The notes below the pieces were generated by a model. The model made no database searches. It worked only from the letters and a program-made list of their open reading frames with translations, and had not been told where the DNA came from. Position numbers and translations under genes: made by a program. Source: Andreprevotia sp. IGB-42 (GTDB lineage Bacteria; Pseudomonadota; Gammaproteobacteria; Burkholderiales; Chitinibacteraceae). From it: a stretch of 64,000 bases of DNA. The stretch covers positions 158,939-222,938 of the forward strand of contig NZ_WXTX01000008.1 in the NCBI RefSeq assembly GCF_009848685.1, given 5' to 3'. Positions 19,573-27,378 of the stretch are shown piece by piece (the first letter of the stretch is position 1; every line of letters starts with the position of its first letter).

Positions 19573-19779
19573 TCAGTGGTGGCCCTTGATGACTTCGCCT
19601 TCGCGCAGCTTGTACAGCGTGCCGCAATACGGGCAAAGCGCCTCGCCTTTCTTTTCGATCGGCAGGAACACGCGCGGGTGGCCGTTCCAGGCAATCTGGT
19701 CCGGCGTCGGGCAGTGCAGCGGCAGGTCGGCAGCGCCAACCTCGATCACGCGCTGGGTATTTTCTTTCTGGACGGTCAT
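19573..19779 (-). CDS. CHCC-type zinc-finger domain protein
   Basis: A 68-residue protein with the zf-CHCC pattern: Cys in LHCPTPDQ, a His in NGHPRVFLPI, and CPYCGTLY. This is the small bacterial relative of the NDUFS6 subunit of respiratory complex I. It should bind one Zn2+. The order ilvE, zinc-finger protein, waaF on the same strand is, as I recall, common in Neisseriales and Burkholderiales. It starts 15 bases after the ilvE stop, so it is in the same transcript. Function is not known. Confidence 0.85.
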   Translation of the reverse strand: MTVQKENTQRVIEVGAADLPLHCPTPDQIAWNGHPRVFLPIEKKGEALCPYCGTLYKLREGEVIKGHH

Positions 19780-19794
19780 CGTCTGTTCCTCAGC

Positions 19795-20715
19795 TCAAAC
19801 CAGCGTCAGCCAGTCTGCGTGATTGTCGTCGCGGCCTTGCACGATGTCGAAATAACGCTTCTGGATTTCCGCTGTGATCGGGCCGCGCGAACCGATGCCG
19901 ATCGGACGGTTGTCGAGTTCGCGGATCGGCGTCACTTCAGCGGCGGTGCCGGTAAAGAAGGCTTCATCGGCAATATAGAGCTCATCGCGGGTAATGCGCT
20001 TCTCGATGATCTGCAGGCCCATTTCGGTGGCGATATGGAACACCGTGTTGCGGGTGATGCCGTCGAGGCACGAGGTCAGGTCCGGCGTGTAGAGCTTGCC
20101 GGCGCGGATCACGAATACGTTCTCGCCCGAGCCTTCGGCCACGTAGCCGTCCACGTCCAGCAGCAGTGCTTCATCGTAGCCGTCCTGCGCTGCTTCCTGA
20201 TGGGCCAGGATGGAGTTCATGTAGTTGCCGTTGGCCTTGGCCTTGCACATGGTGATGTTCACATGATGGCGGCTGAAGCTGGAAGTCTTCACGCGGATGC
20301 CGCGCTCCAGACCTTCCTTGCCCAGGTAGGCGCCCCATGGCCATGCAGCCACGATCACCTGCACGTTGTTGGCCGGCGGGGCAATGCCCAGCTTTTCCGG
20401 GCCGTAGAACGCCATCGGGCGCAGGTAGCCCGATTCGAGCTTGTTCTCGCGGATCACCGACAGTTGCGCGGCGTTGATTTCTTCCTTGGAGAACGGCAGG
20501 TTGATGCCGAGGATCTTGGCCGAATTGAACAGGCGGTTGGTATGGTCCTGCAGACGGAAGATGGCCGCGCCCTTGCTGGTTTCATACGCGCGCACGCCTT
20601 CAAAGACGCCCATGCCGTAATGCAGTGTGTGGGTCAGTACGTGCGTGGTCGCTTCGCGCCACGGGACAAGCTTGCCGTCGTACCAGATGACGCCATCGCG
20701 GTCAGCCATCGACAT
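19795..20715 (-). CDS. ilvE: Branched-chain amino acid aminotransferase
   Basis: A 306-residue class IV PLP aminotransferase catalysing the last step of Leu, Ile and Val synthesis from the 2-oxo acids and glutamate. Markers include YDGKLVPWREATTHVLTHTL, GMGVFEGVRAY, the region KANGNYMNSILAHQEA around the PLP-binding Lys, and EGSGENVFVIR. Start at 20715 is chosen because AGGAGA lies 8 bases upstream; 11 more codons are open but carry no ribosome site. It leads the ilvE / zinc-finger / waaF / aroA series. A TACAAT -10-like box (minus strand) lies about 42 bases before the start. Confidence 0.96.
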   Translation of the reverse strand: MSMADRDGVIWYDGKLVPWREATTHVLTHTLHYGMGVFEGVRAYETSKGAAIFRLQDHTNRLFNSAKILGINLPFSKEEINAAQLSVIRENKLESGYLRPMAFYGPEKLGIAPPANNVQVIVAAWPWGAYLGKEGLERGIRVKTSSFSRHHVNITMCKAKANGNYMNSILAHQEAAQDGYDEALLLDVDGYVAEGSGENVFVIRAGKLYTPDLTSCLDGITRNTVFHIATEMGLQIIEKRITRDELYIADEAFFTGTAAEVTPIRELDNRPIGIGSRGPITAEIQKRYFDIVQGRDDNHADWLTLV

Positions 20716-20756
20716 GAGTATTCTCCTAGCCAGAAATCGGTATCGCAAAACGCCAG

Positions 20757-20762
20757 ATTGTA
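20757..20762 (-). promoter_or_regulatory. Candidate -10 box for ilvE
   Basis: On the minus strand TACAAT lies about 42 bases before the ilvE start codon. A TTGACG sits 23 bases further upstream, too far for a canonical pair, so the -35 element is unresolved. Confidence 0.35.
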
Positions 20763-20791
20763 GCGGAAAACCCGGTGGTTCATCCCGTCAA

Positions 20792-21577
20792 TCAGCGGAA
20801 AAACGTACTGGGCGCCACACCGAAGTGGCGGCGGAACATGGCTGAAAACGCGCTCGGGCTGTCGTAACCGCAGTCGAGCGCCACGTCGACGATCTTTGCG
20901 CCGCCAGCCAGTTGTTCCAGCGCGGTCATCAACCGGGCCTGCTGGCGCCACTGGCCAAAGGTCATGCCGGTTTCGCGTGCAAACAGCCGCTGGATGGTGC
21001 GTGCATCGATGCTCAGCTGCGTTGCCCAGTGCGCAATGGTGACCGGCAGGTCTGGCGTGGCCAGCAACTGCTCGCAGATGGCCTGCAGCCGCGCATCGCG
21101 CGGGTGTGGCAGGTGCAGCGGCAAGGTGGGCAGCAGCAGGATTTCATCCAGCAGCAAGCGGCTGAGCCGGCTGGCGCGGGAGTCCTCCGGATAGGGTCGT
21201 GGCAGATCGATGGCGGCAAGGATCAGCTCGCGCATCAGTGGCGATACCGCCAGCACCGCGCACTGCTGCGGCAGGCCGGGTGCTGCATCGGGCCGGATGA
21301 ACACGGTGCGCATCTGCACCGTGCCCACCATGCGCACATGGTGTTCCACGCCAGCCGGTATCCACAGCGCACGGCTGGGTGGCACCACCCAGCTGCCGGC
21401 AGCGGTGGCGATCACCATCACGCCGCGTACCGCGTGGATCAGCTGTGCATGCGGGTGCTGATGCCATGGCGTGGCGTGTTCCGGTGCGTAGTCCACTGCC
21501 ATGGCCACCACCGGCAAGTCACTGTGATGGTATTGCAGGTAACGGGGCGGCAAGTCGTCTGCTGTCACTGTTGTCAT
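20792..21577 (-). CDS. AraC family transcriptional regulator
   Basis: A 261-residue regulator. The N-terminal half is a cupin (ATPWHQHPHAQLIHAVRG with the His pair). The C-terminal 100 residues are the AraC double HTH (IDARTIQRLFARETGMTFGQ and VALDCGYDSPSAFSAMFRRH). The chosen ATG at 21577 begins MTTVTADDLPPR; the frame is open 17 codons further up to 21628 and no clear ribosome site settles the start. It is divergent to the MFS exporter gene 93 bp away and probably controls it, as in many AraC/MFS pairs. Confidence 0.88.
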   Translation of the reverse strand: MTTVTADDLPPRYLQYHHSDLPVVAMAVDYAPEHATPWHQHPHAQLIHAVRGVMVIATAAGSWVVPPSRALWIPAGVEHHVRMVGTVQMRTVFIRPDAAPGLPQQCAVLAVSPLMRELILAAIDLPRPYPEDSRASRLSRLLLDEILLLPTLPLHLPHPRDARLQAICEQLLATPDLPVTIAHWATQLSIDARTIQRLFARETGMTFGQWRQQARLMTALEQLAGGAKIVDVALDCGYDSPSAFSAMFRRHFGVAPSTFFR

Positions 21578-21640
21578 TTTTGCGATGATTGCTGCCTTAT
21601 TCTCGCAGGACGGACGCTTTGCAAGCAATTAGCATTGGCA

Positions 21641-21660
21641 ATTCCATTCCATTCCATTCT
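21641..21660 (+). repeat. Pentanucleotide repeat in the MFS gene leader
   Basis: Three perfect ATTCC units plus ATTCT lie directly before the ribosome binding site (GGAG at 21661) of the MFS gene. The tract lies between the probable promoter and the start codon, where a change in copy number could alter expression. Confidence 0.6.
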
Positions 21661-21670
21661 GGAGTACGAC

Positions 21671-22885
21671 ATGAGTGACACGCAAAGCGCCACGCTGGCA
21701 GCGGGCGGCACACCGGCTGCCCGCACAGGGTTCAATGTGCTGGGCGCCATCAGTTTCGCGCATTTCCTCAACGACATGATCCAGTCGCTGATCCTGGCCA
21801 TCTACCCGCTGCTGAAGGGCAACTTCCATCTGAGCTTTACGCAGATCGGCCTGATCACCTTTACCTACCAGGTCACCGCATCGTTGCTGCAGCCGCTGGT
21901 GGGTGCGTATACCGACCAGCACCCGCAACGCTACGCGTTGCCATTCGGCATGGCCTGCAGCTTGGCCGGCCTGCTGACGCTGGCGTTTGCCCCCAGTTTT
22001 GGTGCGCTGCTGGTGGCGGCAGCTTTGATGGGCACCGGTTCATCCATCTTTCACCCGGAATCGTCGCGCGTGGCGCGGCTGGCTTCCGGTGGGCGGCACG
22101 GCATGGCGCAATCGGTGTTCCAGGTAGGGGGCAATGCCGGTAGCGCCATGGGGCCGCTCTTGGCGGCGTGGGTGATCATTCCGCATGGCCAGCACAGCGT
22201 GGCGCTGTTTGCGCTGGCGGCACTGCTGGCCATGGCAGTGTTGTGGCAGATCGGCAACTGGTACCAGCGCCAGCATCTGTCCCGCCCCCGGGCTGCACGC
22301 GTGGTGGTCGAGAATGGCTTTTCCAGCCGGCAGGTGGGTGTGGCCATGCTGGTGCTGATGGTACTGGTGTTTTCCAAGTACTTTTACCTGACCAGCATCA
22401 GCAGCTATTTCACCTTCTACCTGATCCAGCGTTTTCATCTGCCGTTGCAGGGCGCGCAGCTTTATCTGTTCGTGTTCCTGTTCGCGGTGGCGGCCGGCAC
22501 CATCCTGGGTGGGCCGATCGGTGACCGCATCGGCCGCAAGCGGGTGATCTGGTTCTCCATTCTGGGTGCCGCGCCGTTCACGTTGGCCTTGCCGCATGTG
22601 GGGCTGGCGTTGACTGGTGTGCTGACCTTCGTGATCGGCTTCATCCTGGCATCCGCGTTCTCGGCCATCCTGGTATATGCGCAGGAGTTGATGCCGGGGC
22701 GGGTAGGGATGGTATCGGGGCTGTTCTTCGGATTTGCCTTCGGCATGGGCGGCATCGGGGCCGGCGTGCTGGGCCATTTGGCGGACCTGCACGGCATCGA
22801 AGCGGTGTACCGGCTGTGTGCGTATCTGCCGCTGCTGGGCGTGCTGACAGTGTTGCTGCCGGAGATGCGCAAGCGCAAGCGATGA
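21671..22885 (+). CDS. MFS transporter, fosmidomycin-resistance (Fsr) type
   Basis: A 404-residue inner-membrane exporter with twelve predicted helices. It resembles Fsr proteins: an N-terminal region with SFAHFLNDMIQSLILAIYPLLK, the motif GTGSSIFHPESSRVARLASGGR and the later GPIGDRIGRKRVIWFS. Members export fosmidomycin and other small compounds. ATG at 21671 follows GGAG by 6 bases. The frame is open upstream for 253 codons, but that stretch lies antisense to the AraC gene and is not a gene. A cognate AraC regulator is divergent. Confidence 0.88.
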   Translation: MSDTQSATLAAGGTPAARTGFNVLGAISFAHFLNDMIQSLILAIYPLLKGNFHLSFTQIGLITFTYQVTASLLQPLVGAYTDQHPQRYALPFGMACSLAGLLTLAFAPSFGALLVAAALMGTGSSIFHPESSRVARLASGGRHGMAQSVFQVGGNAGSAMGPLLAAWVIIPHGQHSVALFALAALLAMAVLWQIGNWYQRQHLSRPRAARVVVENGFSSRQVGVAMLVLMVLVFSKYFYLTSISSYFTFYLIQRFHLPLQGAQLYLFVFLFAVAAGTILGGPIGDRIGRKRVIWFSILGAAPFTLALPHVGLALTGVLTFVIGFILASAFSAILVYAQELMPGRVGMVSGLFFGFAFGMGGIGAGVLGHLADLHGIEAVYRLCAYLPLLGVLTVLLPEMRKRKR

Positions 22886-22942
22886 TAGTGATGGTGCGGG
22901 CTGGCGGCATGGGCCGCCGGTGCGGCAGGAATGGCAGGCAAG

Positions 22943-22970
22943 AAAAAACCCGGTCATGGACCGGGTTTTC
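22943..22970 (-). terminator. Terminator of the tRNA operon (bidirectional)
   Basis: A GC-rich stem (CCCGGTC and GACCGGG) with a 3-nt loop and A/T tracts on both sides; the minus strand reads T6 after it, just beyond tRNA-Cys. It can also stop transcripts of the MFS gene. Confidence 0.9.
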
Positions 22971-22976
22971 AAATAC

Positions 22977-23050
22977 TGGAGGCGCGAGCCGGAGTCGAAC
23001 CGACCTACACGGATTTGCAATCCGGTGCATAACCGCTTTGCTATCGCGCC
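22977..23050 (-). tRNA. tRNA-Cys (GCA)
   Basis: A 74-nt cloverleaf on the minus strand. The acceptor GGCGCGA pairs with TCGCGCC, the anticodon loop is ATTGCAAAT with anticodon GCA, the T-loop is GGTTCGACTCC, and the encoded 3' end is TCCA. It is the last gene of a three-tRNA operon. Confidence 0.95.
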
Positions 23051-23096
23051 ATCAAGAAAAATGGGAAAGACTGATCTTTCCCATTCATCTGGTAAC

Positions 23097-23172
23097 TGGA
23101 GCGGGATAAGAGGCTCGAACTCTCGACCTATACCTTGGCAAGGTATCGCTCTACCAACTGAGCTAATCCCGC
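23097..23172 (-). tRNA. tRNA-Gly (GCC), copy 2
   Basis: A 76-nt minus-strand tRNA beginning GCGGGATTAGCTCAGTTGG, anticodon loop CTTGCCAAG, ending CTCCA. It is identical to the copy exactly 100 bp upstream. Confidence 0.96.
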
Positions 23173-23196
23173 ATCTGAGTGCTGTGACGAAGTAGG

Positions 23197-23272
23197 TGGA
23201 GCGGGATAAGAGGCTCGAACTCTCGACCTATACCTTGGCAAGGTATCGCTCTACCAACTGAGCTAATCCCGC
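23197..23272 (-). tRNA. tRNA-Gly (GCC), copy 1
   Basis: The first gene of the tRNA operon, identical in sequence to the next copy (76 nt, anticodon GCC, encoded CCA). It begins 30 bases after the -10 box of a strong promoter. Confidence 0.96.
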
Positions 23273-23301
23273 GTCTGCTTCGTCTTGCAACAGAGGAGCG
23301 C

Positions 23302-23330
23302 ATTATGGTCAGCGGCTGGTTTTCTGTCAA
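23302..23330 (-). promoter_or_regulatory. tRNA operon promoter
   Basis: On the minus strand a perfect TTGACA (plus 23325-23330) is followed after 17 bp by CATAAT (plus 23302-23307). A GC-rich GCGCTCC discriminator lies downstream, the usual form of a stringently controlled stable-RNA promoter. Confidence 0.85.
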
Positions 23331-23504
23331 CACTCATCCAGAAATAATTTACAGGATGATGGCTAATTGCTTGAACGAACGTATAAAATATCGTCACGGC
23401 GCAAACCCGGTGGGATCCATCGGGCGGGGTAGCGCGCCGGGGCTGATGTATGTTTTGCAGTGCCGCACGGGACAGCCCGGCGGGTTTTCATGGAAGGAAC
23501 TGCC

Positions 23505-24422
23505 ATGGGCAAGAAAGTGGTTACGCTGGCGCATTATTATTGCCAGCCCGAAATCCAGCAGATGGCCGACAAGGTCGGCGACAGCCTGGAACTCTCCCTG
23601 TATGCCAAGGAATGCGGGGCGGACACCATCGTGTTTGCCGGCGTGCGCTTCATGGCAGAGACCGCCAAGATACTGAATCCGCAAGCCGAGGTGATCCTGC
23701 CCGATTCGCGCTCTACCTGTTCGCTGGTCACGCAGACCGATGTGGGCGCGCTCAAGGCATGGCGCGAAGCCCACCCCGATCACGTGCACGTGAGCTACAT
23801 CAACAGCTCGGCGGAGCACAAGGCGCTGTCCGACTGGATCGTGACCAGCCGCAATGTGGACGACATCATTGCCCACATCTACGCCGAAGGTAAGCAGGTG
23901 ATCTTCTCGCCCGACCGCAACATGGGCGCCTACCTCAACTTCCAGTACGACTACGGCATGCCGCTATGGAGCGCCGTGTGCGAAGTGCACGACAAATTCA
24001 ACCAGAGCGCGCTGGATGAGGCGTTTGCCGGCGTGGCTGGCGCCAAATACCTGATCGCGCACCCGGAAAGCCCGCTGCCGGTGCTGCAGCAGGCCGATTA
24101 CGTGGGCTCGACCTCCGGCATGCTGAACTGGATCAAATCCTATGCCGCCGAGCCTGACGCGGTGATTTTCGTCGCCACCGAAGACGGCATCCTCTACAAC
24201 ATGGGCCTCGCCCGCCCGGATCTCGACATCCGCCAGGCGCCGATCTACGCCGGCTGCCAGTGCAACTCGTGCCCGTACATGAAAATGAACAGCATCGAAG
24301 CCGTCAAACGCGCCCAGGCTGGCGAAGGCGTACGCATCGATTACCTGAGCGACGAACAAATGGAATCCGCCCGCCTGCCGATCGAACGCATGCTGGAGTT
24401 CTCCAAGCGTTACTACCAGTAA
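23505..24422 (+). CDS. nadA: Quinolinate synthase A
   Basis: A 305-residue [4Fe-4S] enzyme that condenses iminoaspartate with dihydroxyacetone phosphate to quinolinate in de novo NAD synthesis. Three Cys blocks fit the cluster ligands: SRSTCSLV near residue 77, SAVCEVH near residue 150 and CQCNSCPYMKMN near residue 250. Other landmarks are the N-terminal LAHYYCQPEIQ and DYVGSTSGML. Start at 23505 (MGKKVV) has GAAGGA 7 bases upstream; the in-frame ATG at 23490 lacks one. This is the short NadA form, compared with about 350 residues in enterobacteria. nadB and nadC are not here, but an NMN adenylyltransferase gene lies 450 bp downstream. Confidence 0.95.
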   Translation: MGKKVVTLAHYYCQPEIQQMADKVGDSLELSLYAKECGADTIVFAGVRFMAETAKILNPQAEVILPDSRSTCSLVTQTDVGALKAWREAHPDHVHVSYINSSAEHKALSDWIVTSRNVDDIIAHIYAEGKQVIFSPDRNMGAYLNFQYDYGMPLWSAVCEVHDKFNQSALDEAFAGVAGAKYLIAHPESPLPVLQQADYVGSTSGMLNWIKSYAAEPDAVIFVATEDGILYNMGLARPDLDIRQAPIYAGCQCNSCPYMKMNSIEAVKRAQAGEGVRIDYLSDEQMESARLPIERMLEFSKRYYQ

Positions 24423-24431
24423 TGCAGTTAA

Positions 24432-24455
24432 AAACGGGCGGTTTACCGCCCGTTT
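24432..24455 (+). terminator. Intrinsic terminator of nadA
   Basis: A 10-bp perfect stem AAACGGGCGG / CCGCCCGTTT with a TTTA loop region, 9 bases after the nadA stop codon. Confidence 0.85.
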
Positions 24456-24871
24456 GTCATTCGGAGCAAGATTTGGTCTTTTTTCGTGGGGCGACAGCGA
24501 TGCTTGATGAGTCGCCTTCTCCCTTCCGAAGCGCCGAGCAGCACAGCACAGCACAGCACGGTGCGGGGTAGTCGGGAAGGGATGTTCTAGCCCGAAGGCA
24601 GAGTGACCTTCCCGCCGGTAGCGTGCGAAGCTTTGCTTCGCCCAGCAATGGGCGCGCAGCGCAGTGAACCCCGCAGGGGCGCTTGCAGCAGGTGATGCCA
24701 AAGCTTGGCGGCTTTGCCGCTGAGCGACGCGGGGCGGCCATCCGAGCGCGGAAGGCGCATCAAAAAAAGCGCGCCGTAGGCGCTGACCAGAATGAATGAC
24801 TAAAACGGCGATATCCAATGCAGTTTCAAACGCTGCAATTGCCCCAATAGAAAAAGCGAAGGCCCGCTCTC
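24456..24871. other. Hairpin-dense non-coding stretch between nadA and nadM
   Basis: 416 bp with no credible gene. It contains a GCACA pentanucleotide tandem (24541-24560 and slightly before), CGGGAAGG / CCTTCCCG arms (24573-24580 and 24607-24614), a GCGAAG-5nt-CTTCGC hairpin (24625-24641), an AAAGC/GCTTT hairpin near 24700-24715 and an AGCGC/GCGCT hairpin near 24770. T- and A-tracts lie at the two ends (24479-24484 and 24763-24769). It looks like a structured repeat element or RNA rather than a gene remnant. The nadM promoter must lie at its right end. Confidence 0.5.
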
Positions 24872-25933
24872 ATGCAACACTTCGACTACCTCGTCTTCAT
24901 CGGCCGCTTCCAGCCTGTCCACCTCGGCCACCTCAAGGTGATCGAAGCGGCATTGGCCCATGCCGACAAGCTGATCGTCATCTGTGGCTCCGCACGGCAG
25001 GCGGTCAGCCCGCGCAATCCGTTCACGCAGGCCGAGCGCGAAGCCATGCTGCGTGCCGCGCTGCCGCCGGAATGGCAGGAGCGCGTGTTCGTGGTGGGGT
25101 GCTCCGACCGCATGTACAACGATCAGCAATGGGTGACCGAGGTACAAAGCCTGGTCGACAAGGTGATTGCCGTGGATACCGCCAGCCTGGGCCACCGCGC
25201 AGCCGAGTTCCGTATCGGCATCGTCGGCAGCAGCCGCAACCGCAACAACTACTACCTGGAGCTGTTTCCGCAATGGCAGCGGGTGGAGGTGCCGGATGAA
25301 CCGGGCATCGACGCCGCGCAATTGCGCGACTGCTTTCTCAATGATGGGGGCGCCCGTTTTGCCCACTGTGCAGACAAGCTGCCCCCGGCGGTGTACAGCT
25401 GGATGAGCCAGTTCCAGCATGGCGAGGTCTACCCGTACATCGTCGCCGAACACCGCTACCTGCGCGATTTCCGCCAGCGCTGGGCGGTAGCACCTTACCC
25501 GCCCACTTTCGTGACCGCCGATGCGGTGGTGATCCACTCCGGCCATATCCTGCTGGTGCGGCGCCGCGGCATGCCGGGCAGGGGGCTGTGGGCGCTGCCG
25601 GGCGGCTTTGTCGAGCAGGATGAGCCGATCCGCGATGCCGTGATCCGCGAGCTGAAGGAAGAAACCCGTTTGAAGGTGCCTGCGCCGGTGCTGGCGGGGT
25701 CGATCCGCGTCAACCGGGTGTTCGACCATCCGCAGCGCTCGCTGCGCGGGCGCACCATCACGCACGCGTTCCTGATCGAGCTTACCCCCACCGGCGATGG
25801 TTTGCCCAAGGTGCGCGGCGGCGATGATGCCGATCGCGCATCGTGGGTGCCGCTATCCGAATTCAGCCGCATGGAAGCGCAGCTGTTCGAAGATCATTTC
25901 TACATCGTGAACTGGTTTCTGGGGCAGATCTGA
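24872..25933 (+). CDS. nadM: Bifunctional NMN adenylyltransferase / Nudix hydrolase
   Basis: A 353-residue fusion. Residues 1-185 are an archaeal-type NMN adenylyltransferase (GRFQPVHLGH contains the HxGH motif; SSRNRNNYYLELFP corresponds to the second nucleotide-binding motif), which makes NAD from NMN and ATP. Residues about 200-345 are a Nudix hydrolase with the box GGFVEQDEPIRDAVIRELKE followed by ET, matching GX5EX7REUXEEXGU; in homologues it cleaves ADP-ribose. The same fusion is known from Synechocystis and Francisella. With nadA just upstream this makes a small NAD-metabolism locus, although the terminator after nadA argues for separate transcripts. Confidence 0.93.
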   Translation: MQHFDYLVFIGRFQPVHLGHLKVIEAALAHADKLIVICGSARQAVSPRNPFTQAEREAMLRAALPPEWQERVFVVGCSDRMYNDQQWVTEVQSLVDKVIAVDTASLGHRAAEFRIGIVGSSRNRNNYYLELFPQWQRVEVPDEPGIDAAQLRDCFLNDGGARFAHCADKLPPAVYSWMSQFQHGEVYPYIVAEHRYLRDFRQRWAVAPYPPTFVTADAVVIHSGHILLVRRRGMPGRGLWALPGGFVEQDEPIRDAVIRELKEETRLKVPAPVLAGSIRVNRVFDHPQRSLRGRTITHAFLIELTPTGDGLPKVRGGDDADRASWVPLSEFSRMEAQLFEDHFYIVNWFLGQI

Positions 25934-26031
25934 GCGGGGTGTGTGCGGTAGCGCATCAGCAGGCGTGGCGGGTAACGCGGAAGGCTGGCAGGGCAGGGGC
26001 CTGCTTGCGGCCTGCCTGCATCGGGGCGACG

Positions 26032-26535
26032 CTACTTGCGACCGCCGCCGTTGTTGGTGGGCCAGTGCGCAAACTTCCACTCGTCGTAGGTCTGTTTGTC
26101 GATGAAGCCGACATACTGCGTAGGGAAATTGGCCTGCTTGAGCGGGCGTTGCCGCGATTTGCTGTACACGCCCATGAAACCGCCACCGGGCGCGGCAATA
26201 TAGCCCCAGTCCTCGTCGGTGATCGGGTCCTTGTAGGGGCGGCGCAGGAAGTGCCGTGGAAATGGCACGCGCGGATCCTGCACCAGGTCGTCCAGCGTCT
26301 TGGGGTACTGCATCTGCTGCCCCTGCTGCTCGGTGTAGCGTTTGATGGCGACACGGATTTCGTCGCCCTGGCGCATCAGCTGTTCTTCCTTGGCGCGCAG
26401 CATGCGGGTCTGCCATGCCTCGCCGACCGCGCCGAGATAGATGCCCATCACCAGCACCATCATCAGCGCCCACAGATAGGCAAAGCCCTGCTGCGCTGGC
26501 CGCTGGCCACTACAGCGATTTGAACGGCTGCCCAT
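26032..26535 (-). CDS. Pseudopilin-like protein, third of the locus
   Basis: A 167-residue protein with a prepilin-like N-terminus: a short basic leader, then QQGFAYLWALMMVLVMGIYLGAV, where Gly-Phe would be the peptidase site. Unlike true pilins it lacks Glu at position 5 (Y-L-W instead of T-L-I-E), so it may be a tip or minor pseudopilin. The soluble part includes RRPYKDPITDEDWGYI and ends NNGGGRK. ATG at 26535 overlaps the upstream gene by 26 bases; a second ATG at 26556 is possible. It is the last gene of the minus-strand secretion/pilus operon. Confidence 0.72.
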   Translation of the reverse strand: MGSRSNRCSGQRPAQQGFAYLWALMMVLVMGIYLGAVGEAWQTRMLRAKEEQLMRQGDEIRVAIKRYTEQQGQQMQYPKTLDDLVQDPRVPFPRHFLRRPYKDPITDEDWGYIAAPGGGFMGVYSKSRQRPLKQANFPTQYVGFIDKQTYDEWKFAHWPTNNGGGRK

Positions 26536-26890
26536 CTGAACCGGTGCCGTCGGCACCGCTCTTCACGTCATAGATGCCCGCGCCGCCTTCCGGCGGGATC
26601 AGTTCCCACGAATCACGCTTGGTGGTGATCGGGTCCACCGGTACCTCGCGCAGGTAGTGTTTTTCCACCAGCTCCTGCAGGGTATTGGGGTAGCGGCCGG
26701 TATCGGCATAGAACTTGTCGACCGCATCGCGCATCGCAACGAGGTTGTGCTTGAGCACCGTTTCTGCGGCACGGTCGGTCTGCTGGAAGTAGCGGGGTAC
26801 CACCAGCGTCAGCAAGGTGGCCATGATGGCCAGCACCACCAGCAGTTCAATGAGCGTAAAGCCGCGTTTGCGGTTCAACTTGCATTCCAT
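26510..26890 (-). CDS. Type II secretion-like pseudopilin (GspG class), second of the locus
   Basis: 126 residues with a perfect class III leader and N-methylation motif: RKRGFTLIELLVVLAIMATL, cleaved after Gly and with Glu5. A helix follows, then PNTLQELVEKHYLREVPVDP and a C-terminal DGTGSDG that could be a small calcium-type loop. It needs a prepilin peptidase, which is not encoded in this window. It lies 6 bases after the previous pseudopilin gene. Confidence 0.85.
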   Translation of the reverse strand: MECKLNRKRGFTLIELLVVLAIMATLLTLVVPRYFQQTDRAAETVLKHNLVAMRDAVDKFYADTGRYPNTLQELVEKHYLREVPVDPITTKRDSWELIPPEGGAGIYDVKSGADGTGSDGQPFKSL

Positions 26891-26896
26891 GGGGGC

Positions 26897-27376
26897 TTAC
26901 CAGTTGCGATAGGGGATGCCATTGAGGCCTACCCCGTTTGAAAGGGTGTAGACATCGTACACGTCCCTGCCGTCGGCGGGGGCATCGGCGGGACTGGCGT
27001 AGCTGCGCAGCCCCCAGGTTTCCGCATCGCTCTTGCTTGGGCAGTCACAGAACGGGTCACGCGGAATGCGGCGCATGAAGTAGATCTTCTTGCCACTGGG
27101 GTCTTTCAGATCTTTCACGCCTTCGACCAGCGTTTTCAGCTCCGGCGGGTAGCCGGTGTCTTCCAGCGATTTATTCACGCGGCCATCGTCCACTGCCTGC
27201 TTGTAGGCATCGATGCTGCTGCGCATCTGCCACAGCGCCTGGCGCAACTGCTCTTCGCGGTTGCGCGTGGCGGCGATCTGAGACAGCGGCAAGGCAACGG
27301 ATGCCAGCACGGCGAGGATGGTGAGGGTCACCATCAGCTCGATCAGCGTAAAGCCGCGCTGGCGCATTGCCTGCAT
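26897..27376 (-). CDS. Type II secretion-like pseudopilin, first of the minor set
   Basis: A 159-residue prepilin-like protein: leader MRQRG, then FTLIELMVTLTILAVLASVALP with Glu5. The globular part carries a Cys pair (DPFCDCPSKSD) and the RRIPRDPF motif seen in GspG-like pseudopilins. Two ATGs are possible (27376 and 27367); the first is used here. It overlaps or abuts the secretin stop codon, so it is translated from the same mRNA. Confidence 0.83.
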   Translation of the reverse strand: MQAMRQRGFTLIELMVTLTILAVLASVALPLSQIAATRNREEQLRQALWQMRSSIDAYKQAVDDGRVNKSLEDTGYPPELKTLVEGVKDLKDPSGKKIYFMRRIPRDPFCDCPSKSDAETWGLRSYASPADAPADGRDVYDVYTLSNGVGLNGIPYRNW

Positions 27377-27378
27377 CA

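Noticed and set aside
20912..21670. Upstream extension of the MFS exporter frame
   Set aside because: The extra 253 codons are opposite the AraC gene; the exporter starts at 21671 with a ribosome site.
24456..24871. Candidate insertion sequence remnant
   Set aside because: No transposase fragment, no clear target duplication; terminal similarity between the two ends is too weak to call inverted repeats.
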